This document shows positions 36,901-48,900 of a stretch of 60,000 nucleotides of DNA, one piece after another; position 1 is the stretch's first letter, and every line of letters begins with the position of its first letter. The stretch covers positions 932,001 to 992,000 of the forward strand of contig NC_088324.1 of NCBI RefSeq assembly GCF_910592395.1. The letters run 5' to 3'. The notes beneath the pieces are model-generated. The model saw only the letters and a list, made by a program, of their open reading frames with translations, did not search any database and was not told the origin of the DNA. Both the position numbers and the translations under genes were made by a program. The stretch comes from Lineus longissimus (taxonomy: Eukaryota > Nemertea > Pilidiophora > Heteronemertea > Lineidae).

Positions 36901-39900
36901 CACAGGGCATGTACCTGGTGAACGTCTGGTCATCGCTAAAAATAGCACGGGATAGTCTGACCATCGAAAGTAGGCTATAAGTTAGGTTAAATTCCACACA
37001 TCGCAGAGCGGAGTCTGTTTCAATGGGCAAATCAAACAAGGATAACTCCAGACTACAGCCTCGGTCTCATAAATGTTCGCCTTTTCAGGTTCCATATTTG
37101 CAATACATCCTCTGGCGCATGTTACTCTCACAGAGGTTGGCATCTAGCGATTTCGCATTCCGCATCTCGCGGTTAATAATAAGTCGGTAAAAATACCATT
37201 ACACTTCAGAATATTGATTGAACATTGCTTGCATTTTGATTTCGCCTATCACATGCAAGTAACGCGAAAAAACCCCAATGAGAAACAAGTGAGATGTAAA
37301 CGCTCTTGGATCCAAACATCTTATTAGAGTGTGCAGATCGAGATTCTGTCTTGATGAAAGAACAATGAACCACCACAACAATATGACAGTTCTAGCAATT
37401 TATCAAACAGCTCAAATTCATCAAAAAAGGGTGGAGCATATACTAGTATATGAGAACGTACCCTAGTCCATCCGTCCTTGTGAAGTCTGACAACGAAACC
37501 TCCCATCTTCAGGTCCATCATCCTACCGAAAGACACAATTGTGTTGCCTCGATATTCGTTCTTCACCTCAATGGAGAAGGAACACGCGACGTCAGAGTTG
37601 GTCGTCTTGGAGAAGACGTATTTGCAGACACCCATGAAGTCGATCATTCTGTTAAAATCGTCGTAACGATGGTAATGGGGATCTCCCCAAGCCTTGCAGG
37701 TGCAGATTTCTAGTGGATAAAACAGACGGAGAGCTGCACTTAGTATACATCAAACATCAATAATCTACATGCATCAATTTGTGCTGGGAGACACTCAACT
37801 TCGCTACATAGTTTGGAATCAAATGAGTCTGAACACGCCTGATATACCATTTGACTTACCCTTATGATGCACCGATAATTGAATACATGTAGTTTGGATG
37901 AACAACTTTCAAGGGCAACACTTTGAGAACCAAGATAAAGTTTTAACGCGTTGTATCACCTACAGAGGCATTTTTATTACCAATCAATTAGTTCGTTATT
38001 GGTTATTCAAACTCAATTCCAAAGACGGACTTACTTTCTGTACAACTCTTCAATCTGAGATCCCATGATTTCGGTGGAGTACAACCTGAAGTGAAGGAAA
38101 ACAAGAAAATGTGTATTTAGCCTCGAGGTTAAGAACGAACACCTCTTGATGAGTGATCGAAATTAAAATGTCATGTAACATCTCCAAGCAAAGCTGAATG
38201 TAGATAGACAGTAGTGACTACGTGGCTTCGGTAATGTTAACAACTGCTTGCCTTGAACCAGACTTTTCCCTTCAGTGTTTTGTCTATTCTATCATCGTCT
38301 CTGAACAGCGTACAGGCTACACTACATCTGACAAACTATTTAATGTATCAACAAATCATTTGATGTACGAGCACTTTTTCAGATTGAACATCTTGGAATC
38401 CATAATTTGAAATTTCAGGATTCGGAATTAAGGCTTCGGTGAATTATATCTTTTTACATTGAATATCCTCCAATATAATGAACTATACTTACGAGCAACA
38501 CAGTCTCCTTTCTTCAACATGTCAGAAGGTTTACACCCTGAAGGTAAAATTTGAACGGAATAACTTTTATACTCTGGCTTTTCCAAATATATCTCCAAAA
38601 GGATATATGAACTTCATTAATATAATTATCAGGTCGGAGTATACATTCTAACATTAAAACCTAACCATCATCACATTCACAATCACGAAAATCTTAATGA
38701 CTGCCACCAACGGTCCTTGGATTTCGAGGCCAAGGACCACGGCACTAGTATCTCCCAGGCTTCATCATCAGTAATCGTAATCGTGCGTTTGTTATTATAC
38801 AGTTATTAAGATAAGACGTACATACTGTCTACACATCGTTTGGTCGGGATGTTCCATAACTGAGACTCGGTGCACCCTAGAAAAAAAGGTAAAGCATTAA
38901 ACGACAGTTAATGGTTACGAAACTTCATTCAGCTTAGAATGGATTCAATTTAGAATCCACCCAGTGATTGTGTATTAATGTACAAACTCATGGCTTAAGG
39001 AATTCACACCGCACTTGCGCGTCACTCTATCATGAATGAGATTGCGATGGTTAAGTAGCTTTGGGAAAGCCTTTGGTGAGGTCGCATCCAAAAAGCGAGT
39101 GCAGATAATGAAAACGAGTTGCAACGCATACAACACTGTTTTACCACAGTCGAGCTGCCTCAAGAGGATAAACTACAGCCGGAGAAAGACAGATATATTT
39201 AAAAGGATAAGTGCTATGTTATAGGCTAATCCTGTAATGTCTCATACTCACTCGGTGTGCAGATCTTCTTGGTGTCATCCCAGATCTCCTCTGGAGCGCA
39301 GCGGATGACACATTTATCCCCCGTCCATCTCTTTGCAACATTTGTGCATTCTTGAAGAAAAAGGAAGTTAATTACTGGCAGTTGAAAGCCTCTTCCCCTC
39401 CCTAGTTAATGTTTGATCTTTCAACAGAAAAACACTTGAAACTTATAAACTTTAGTGCACCCTTTCGGTCGTGTGGATGGAGATCCGTTTGCAATATCGT
39501 TTATGAAGGAAAATTCTAAAATACCTTGGTACCGTAAAGTCAACTTTTAAATGGAAAATGCATAAGCCTCGTTCTGAGAGTGGAGTGTTTGGGACACGCA
39601 ACCAAGATGCTCTACCAAAGTTCCCTCGGGTTGCACTAAAATGTGGAACCATGCACACAGCTCACTTCAGAAGTTTGAGGCTCTCAAAACACTGCTTCAA
39701 ACACAAATCAGCCAAGGAAGCATCAACAACCCTAAGTTTTTTAATGAGCACTACACATATTTGCTGAGAAAAACGCTCCAAATAGCCCATTTGCGCGGAT
39801 TTTAGCGTCACTTGAGCGAGCCGATCCGGACTTCCTATACGGGCTGCCGTAACATAATGTAAACAACGGCGCTACCGGCGCTCCGGGCAGGCGATGGATG

Positions 39901-42900
39901 GAATTTGCCAAATTCGCACATATTCAAGTTATTTCGTGGCCTATCTTTTTAAGTTTGAGGTATTTTAGAATAGAAATTGAACCCTCGGCTTCGGACCTTG
40001 GTTGAGTTACCAAGACACTCTCGGGTGGAGCTAAAATTTCGTCCAAACCTGTCGGCTCGGGTTTGGACTGTATTTTAGCTCCACCCTCGAGTGTCTTGGT
40101 AACTCAACCAAGGTCCTCCGCCTCGGGTTCAATTCCTTAATGATAACCGGTTAAGAAGACACGCAAAGGGATGGCAAATTTGGCCAAAATATTGGCTTTT
40201 GTTCGGATGAACCAAAGGACGTTCCGATGCTTGTATAGATAACTGCAGCATATGAAAGATGCTAAGGTACGCACTTGGTGGAAACAGAGTTTTGTAAAGA
40301 AAACTAATGGTATCATTTGGTTGGGATGTATAGGGGCAAGGAAAACCCATTACGGATACTCTAAACATGTTGACATAACCATGGAAAGCACATGACAGGA
40401 GCTTTCTAATCGTTTCATCCATGGACAACCCTCGTAGCGTCTGCTAGCGAGTTTATACTAGTCACGAGGGGATATATCAAGTTCGTTTCCACAGGTGAGG
40501 TGTCATTTATAACGGCACCCAAACTTGCTGCACTTACGTTTCGTGCATTTGAATCCATCTCCTTGGTATCTTTTCTTGCAGCCACAGGTATATACCCCTT
40601 TGTCTCCAGGTCTGCATTCAGCATCCTGGCCACAAGGTTTAAGCTCACTGGACCCTAGCTTGGCGACTGATCCTACTTTGATACACTTGTAAAGTGTCGT
40701 GCAGTCGGAGCTTATGCGCTCATCACCAATCTGATAGGTAAAAATAATTGTTGACAATATCAGCAGATGAAGTACAATGAAAAGCCCCACTACATGCTCT
40801 GGTCTCTGCAATCCTGATGAGATTACGTCATACCGGAAAAGAGACGAAGCAAAGACCGTATAGTTTTTTCCTCATAAGAGTAGCAATATAAGCAGAAGTA
40901 CTTATCAAATGGTTGATGAAGGTAACATTGTCTTAGACGGCGAGGGGGGCGATTTCTTCGTTCATGCAGTTTAGGGTCAAGAGTTAGACACGATCTGACT
41001 CAGTAAGGTTCTACTCATTACCCACCGTGTAATAGTTTTTGTCTGCATCCCAACAGCCACATGACTGCTCGGGGACACACGAATCACCATCTCGGATGAA
41101 GCCTTTATTACACTTGCAGCCTTCCATCAACTCATCCTCACAGAAGATTGGTTCGGGCTTGATACACGTCGGTTGGCATGGACGCATCTTGGACTCATAT
41201 ACGCTGTTAGCAGGGCACTTCATTGCTGGAAAATGACATTGATATTAATCGTATATTAACAGTAAAAAGAGAACAAGGTAGAGACCATTCGATAATAAAG
41301 TGAAAACTGTGATGATGGTTTTAACGTCTACATGCTTGTTTTAAGGATGTCAGGAAAGGTCTCATCATTTACAATGCGCTCACATCAGAGCCACTGCCCC
41401 AACACCAGAATCACACAACACGAGTCAATGGATGCTGGCGCTGACCAAACATAAGATCCACAAGAGCCAATTTACTCGGGTTGAAACCAGACGCTCTTGG
41501 CATTTACCAGATCCTAGAGCCAATGGACCCACTCCAGATGCACTGGAACAACGCCAGCACCACTGGCTCCACACCGAAGCCAAATGGTTCTTGATTTTCG
41601 AACTTCTTCGACCAGTTGCCTTAGGCATAGCGTGACCTCAGGAATATTCCCCAATCAAATTGAGGGTTACAAGGCTAGAACTTCATTGGTTCAATTTTGA
41701 TATTCGACAAGCAATCGGTAGGCCATTATTGTAGATTTGAAGCCAAAGCATCTTTTTGTAAAGCAGAATGAGTCAAACTTACGACAGAATGTGGTTGTTC
41801 TCCAAACCTTCGAAGGTTGGTAACCATTCAGCTGACATTCGCTGGCGAATTCTCCCACATCAGCGCATATCACTTCTTTAATGGACTCGGGTTTGTCCAC
41901 AAAAGCGCAAGCATCTATCTGGCAAGCAGCATAGGCTGACTTCCAATCTACCTTTCCGCTCTTGATGCACTCTGCGAATGGTCCAGTGGTTGACTTGATG
42001 TAACCGCAGTACGTGTCTGATGCAATGAGGGCATTGTTCTTATCCGAACATTTGATGACTGGATCCTCGCGCTTCTTACAGCTAAAGTAACAACACTATT
42101 TAAATTCGACATCTATTTGGAATGAATACAAAAATCTGCTGTATGGTAAGACTTCCAAAGTCATCCTACCTCTCTGGACGAAGTGTTCGAAAGGATATCA
42201 CGAATTAGCTGTCGCCCACCTGTCTTATTTGAATGTGACGGTGTAACATCTGTGGTTGTTCCCCATGTTTCAGTGTTTCCAAACAATAGGCAGCTAGAGA
42301 GACCATGACTTTTCAATAGGGGGGATACACAGAAATACTCGTCAATCTATTTTTGAGCATTCCCAAACAATGAGGGGAAACACTCAAAAACAGAAACACT
42401 CAAAAACATTACAACGGTACTCATGACCGCAAGTGAAGGCTATCTGTTTGTATTCAACAAAGGGCGAATACTATTCTAAACCTTTCGATGTATTTCTGAC
42501 ATCGGTTGAATATTGCAGGATCCATATTCAGATAAGACATAGTGTGGTTTGTTATATATGTTATCAACTATGTATAAAGACCTACTTGATGTTATCAAGC
42601 ATAGAACTTATTATTTTCAAGGTATACAACCGATTTCTTTTGTTTTATTTGATCATATTTCAAACGGCTTGTTTGAAATATACACTTACTTAACTAATGG
42701 CACATCCGAGTCATCGGGAACCTGATAATTATTGAAGCTAGTCAAGGCATCTGTTATTCCATCGCAGTCACCACACATTCCAGTAAGCTTTCCAGCACCT
42801 CCATACTGCCAGTGGCCAAGAGATGTCACAATACCTCCATATTGACCACCGAATGACAAAGCGAAGGAACAGGTTGGCACTGATATCTTAAAGTCGTTGG

Positions 42901-45900
42901 CTCCAGATTTTGTGGCACTGAGAGTATGTCCGCCTTTGAGTTTGAGGTTAAAGGGCATTCTATGTGTGAGGCCACTGACCTGCAGAACAAAGTTGTGGTG
43001 ACTTGTTAGAGAGTAATGCAATGTCCAATATAACTGGCTAACATAAATTGTTAGATTAGTCGATGGTTGTATCGCAACTTCTGTTTGTTCAAAAATGGCT
43101 TATTATAAACCGCGAGATGAGAAATCGCGAAATCGCGAGATAAGTAATCATCATTTTCTACTTCCCTCGACGCAAGGGCCCAACGCGCCGCGTAGCGGCA
43201 AAAAAGCGAAGCTGGCGAAACATTTATAACGGGTCACCGTCACTTATTATTGGACTTATAGCGCATTTACGGGGTTGCAACTATTTTGCTTTATAGTGTC
43301 ACCAGGAAAGAAAAGCATGCGACCTAACGCCGATCTATTTGTATAAAGTGATAATTGGAAGGTATATAGTAGGAAATATCAATAAAATAATCATTCCATT
43401 TCGTCTTTTGAGGGCATTTTTGATTGTAAAAAATATATGTGTACGTCACCGTAGTCTCTGCAATGATAATTTTATCAGAGCAGTCTCGCGCAAGTAGAAG
43501 TTCTTTACCTATTAGTTCTTCACTTATTAGTCTCAACGTCTGGCGCAAAGCCAGACGTTTTCCATTACGATTTCACTACGATGTTTGACAAGAAGGAGCA
43601 GTGCGCGAGATATGCTAATGAGCAGACTTCCCTCGCTTGAGTTTCTGAAGAATGTTCCATATCGCGCTAAGCTCATCACTACTGATTATGACAGGCGTGC
43701 AACGGTAGGTATCTGCTCCCCAACTTCCACCCTAATACGGTACAATAAGTTACCATTTGATGGGAATGGGACAATGCCCTCACTGTGTATGGAGTCATAG
43801 GGATAAGAAGACATTATTCATTAGTGTTGGTACAAGTGATTTTGCCCAAAAAGCATGCGCATTCAAAAAACAAAATATGCAAGGTATCACGTACATGACC
43901 ATGACGACGTGCAGAAAGTGCACTGGCCAGTGCATACCCTATGGCTATGTACTAGTAAACATGGTAAACATGAACAACATCATTATTCATCGGCAGTTCA
44001 TTTTACTCCGAGCTTTTCCTGAAACATATAGCCATGATAATTAGGCCTACCATGTACCATGACCAATATCAGCACTAGATCATGTAGAAGTCAACAAGTT
44101 CACATGAACCGTATAATCCCATGTGGGGCATGCGTCTAAACCAAAGCCCCAAAATCACTTGTTTTGGTCTATTTCAGTTTCACTTGTGTTTCCCCCGTCT
44201 CCCAGTCCATAATACATTTACAGTTTACAATCCCCGATCATGGCCCAACAAAAGGTCATCGGTTGACTAAAGGAACACAACTGTTCAATGTATTTATAGT
44301 TGAATGCGATCAAACTACGTCTTTTCAATCGTGGATTGTAAATTTAACCCCATGGGCCTAGGGAAGGCCCTATAACAATACTTTCGACACAGTTATTATC
44401 TCCGCTGCCTCCACCATGTTACACACAGTGCTCACTGCTGATTCTAAAATGCGCCACCTAGTCAAAACAGGATATATGTTCTTCTAGGAATAGATCTCTT
44501 TCCAATATTTCGTCATTCCACTATCGTCATCACGTCATCATACTTTCATTGACATTACAGGCACACATCCACAGAGCACTCTTCAAATCATCTACACAGT
44601 GGTTATCCAACTAGGATTATAAAGGTAATTTCTTAGCCCCGCACAGTGGGTTTCAGTCTTGATAAAGGGGCACTATCCAAGATAAAGTTACAAGAAGTAG
44701 TCAATAGGGGTCTCTCACCTCTCACTGTATGTCCACACTATTCACGCTTGTACGAGGAATACATTCAATGCTGAATCTAACAACACCCAGTGCCCTTACT
44801 CTGTATATTAGTCACTGGAAGATGGCCCATTTCACTCCTTCCTTCTACTTCACCTATAGTCTCATTGCAAACGCCTCAGTTCTATGATATCACATTCACT
44901 TTCAGCTGTCATGCAACGCAACAACTGTGCTATCTGCCATCGCACATCAACGAAGAAGTGCAGCCGCCCACATTCCACCTCACGTCTGTCCGACCAGCTG
45001 CAATCCTCGAGGACGCCCCACTGCACCACGATTTCACTACGATGTTTGACAAGAAGGAGCAGTGCGCGAGATAGGCTAATGAGCAGACTTCCCTCGCTTG
45101 AGTTTCGGAAGAATGTTCCATATCGCGCTAAGCTGACCACTGCTGACCATGACAGGCGTGCATTGGACTGGTACAGGTTGGAACTGAACATTGAATATGC
45201 TGGTGGTGACGCTTTCTGATGAGAAGTTGGTCGTGACTGATGCAGTATCCTTGGACTTGTCCACAGCATCGTTCAATCATTGCTCTCTGAGCTGCCTTGA
45301 TTCTGTACTTACCCAAATACTAAGACCAAATGCCTGTTGACTGTGCTTTAAGAGAGACTAGCGCCATGCCTAGAGATATGACTGACCCCTATTGGCCAAT
45401 GTATGACTTTATCTTGCCTACCTAGCTGCTGCCTATAGTCTCCCTTTAACTGCGGAACACTTCAAAGTCGATAAAATGCCATGTTCCACCTTTTAATGTG
45501 TTCAGACCGCCATTTTCAAAATAATCAAGTCAGGACACTGCCTTCTAGTCTCATAATAAATTTTGCTTTCCTCAATAATAACATTTCTTCTTCTTCAATG
45601 CTTTCATCATTCCAAACTTCTCCTCCTCTGACTTTTACAGGGGTACAGTCATGGCAATCAAAACCCAAATACTGAGACCAAATGCCTGTTGACTGTGCTT
45701 TAAGAGAGACTGGCCCCATGCCTAGTCTCTCTTAAAGCACAGTCAACAGACACCAACCCCCTCAGACTCAGAAACCACAAACGCCCAACCCTTCCTGCTA
45801 CCTTAATACTTCTGGATCATGACAATCACCATTTCTAACGCTGCTGTCCACTTCTCAATTCGATGAGAGTAGGGCCAAATACAATACAAAGGCTACATGC

Positions 45901-48900
45901 AACTGCACGTTCATCTTGACCACAAGGGTTTTTGCAACTTATCAAGATATACTGTGATATAATATCGCGAGGTTCAGTATGCAGTATAAATCAAGATTAT
46001 TTCCCCGTTGCGCCTGGCAGCACAAGTCACCATACACATGATTGACCGATAACACAGGGCATGTACCTGGTGAACGTCTGGTCATCCCTAAAAATAGCAC
46101 GGGATAGTCTGATCATCGAAAGCAGGCTATAAGTTAGGTTAAATTCCACACATCGCAGAGCGGAGTCTATTTCATTTGGCCAATCAAAACAGGAATAACT
46201 CCAGACTACAGCCTCGGTCTCATAAATGTTCGCCTTTTCAGGTTCCATATTTGCAATACATCCTCTGGCGCATGTTACTCTCACAGAGGTTGGCATCTCA
46301 AGATTTCGCATTCCGCATCTCGCGGTTTATAATTAGCCGGTAAAAATACCATTACACTTCAGTATATTGACTGAACATTGCTTGTATTTTGATTTCGCCT
46401 ATCACATGCAAATAATGCGAAAAAACCCCAATGAGAAACAAGTGAGATGTTAACGCTCTTGGATCCAAACATCTTATTAGAGTGTGCAGATCGAGATTCT
46501 GTCTTGATGAAAGAAAAATGAACCACCACAACAATATGACAGTTCTAGCAATTTATCAAACAGCTCAAATTCATCAAAAAAAGGGTGGAGCATATACTAG
46601 TATATGAGAACGTACCCTAGTCCATCCGTCCTTGTGAAGTCTGACAACGAAACCTCCCATCTTCAGGTCCATCATCCTACCGAAAGACACAATTGTGTTG
46701 CCTCGATATTCGTTCTTCACCTCAATGGAGAAGGAACACGCGACGTCAGAGTTGGTCGTCTTGGAGAAGACGTATTTACAGACACCCATGAAGTCGATCA
46801 TTCTGGTAAAATCGTCGTAACGATGGTAATGGGGATCTCCCCAAGCCTTGCAGGTGCAGATTTCTAGTGGATAAAACAGACGGAGAGCTACACTTAGTAT
46901 ACATCAAACATCAATAATCTACATGCATCAATTTGTGCTGAGGAGACAATCAACTTCGCCACATAGTTTGGAATCAAATGAGTCTAAACACGCCTGATAT
47001 ACAATTTGACTTACCGTTATGATGCACCGATAATTGAATACATGTCGTTTGGATAAACGACTTTCAAGAGCAACACTTTGAGAACCAAGACAAAGTTTTA
47101 ACGCGTTGTATCATTTCTACAGAGGCATTTTTATCACTAATCAATTAGTTCGTTATTGGTTATTCAAACTCAATTCCAAAGACGGACTTACTTTCTGTAC
47201 AACTCTTCAATCTGAGATCCCATGATTTCGGTGGAGTACAACCTGAAGTGAAGGAAAACAAGAAAATGTGTATTTAGCCTCGAGGTTAAGAACGAACACC
47301 TCTTGATGAGTGATCGAAATTAAAATGTCATGTAACGTCTCCAAGCAAAGCTGAATGTAGATAGACAGTAGTGACTACGTGGCTTCGGTAATGTAAACAA
47401 CTGCTTGCCTTGAACCAGACTTTTCCCTTCAGTGTTTTGTCTATTCTATCATCGTGTCTGAACAGCATACAGGCTACACTACATCTGACAAACTATTTAA
47501 TGTATCAACAAATCATTTGATGTACGAGCACTTTTTCAGATTGAACATCTTGGAATCCATAATTTGAAATTGAAGGATTCGGAATTAAGGCTTCGGTGTA
47601 TTATATCTTTTTACATTGAATATCCTCCAATATAATGAACTATACTTACGAGCAACACAGTCTCCTTTCTTCAACATGTCAGAAGGTTTACACCCTGAAG
47701 GTAAAATTTGAACGGAATAACTTTTATACTCTGGCTTTTCCAAATATATCTCCAAAAGGATATATGAACTTCATTAATATAATTATCAGGTCGGAGTATA
47801 CATTCTAACATTAAAACCTAACCATCATCACATTCACAATCACGAAAATCTTAATGACTGCCACCAACGGTCCTTGGATGTCGAGGCCAAGGACCACGGC
47901 ACTAGTATCTCCCAGGCTTCATCATCAGTAATCGTTATCGTGCGTTTGTTATTGTACAGTTATTGAGATAAGACATACATACTGTCCACACATCGTTTGG
48001 ACGGGATGTTCCATAACTGAGACTCGGTGCACCCTAGAGAAAAAGGTAAAGCATTAAACAACAGTTAATGGTTCCGAAACTTCATTCAGCTTGGAATAGA
48101 TTCTATTTTGAAACCACCTAGTGTTTGCGTATCAATGTACAAACTCATGGCTTAAGGAATTCACACCGCACTTGCGCGTCACTCTATCATGAATGAGATC
48201 GCGATGGTTAAGTAGCTTTGGCAAAGCCTTTGGTGAGGTCGCATCCAAAAAGCGAGTGCAAATAATGAAAACGAGTTGCAACGCATTTAAAATACAACAC
48301 TGTTTTACCACAGTCGAGCTGCCTCAATAGGATAAACTACAGAAAGACAGATATATTTAAAAGGATAAGTGCTATGTTGTAGGCTAATCCTGTAATGTCT
48401 CATACTCACTCGGTGTGCAGATCTTCTTGGTGTCATCCCAGATCTCCTCTGGAGCACAGCAGTTGACACATTTATCCCCCGTCCATCTCTTTGCAACATT
48501 TGTGCATTCTTGAAGAAAAAGGAAGTTAATTACTGGCAGTTGAAAACCTCTTCCTCTCCCTAGTTAATGTTTAATCTTTCAACAGAAAAACACTTGAAGC
48601 TGGTAAACTTTAGTGCCCCTTTCGGTCGTGTGGATGGAGATCCGTTTGCAATATCGTTTATGAAGCAAAATGATAACCAGTTTACGAAGACACGCAAAAG
48701 GATGGCAAATTTGGCAAAAATATTGGCTTTTGTTCGGATGAACCAAATGACGTTCCGATGCTTGAATAGATAACTGCAGCATATGAAAGATGCTAAGGTA
48801 CGCACTTCGTAGAAACAGAGTTTTGTAAAGAAAACTAATGGTATCATTTGGTTGGGATGTATAGGGGCAAGGAAAACATATTACGGATACTCTAAACATG

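Noticed and set aside
44862-45269. 135-codon minus-strand ORF in the 2.65-kb insertion
   Set aside because: It overlaps open plus-strand frames of similar length and shows no recognisable motif; treated as part of an unclassified element.
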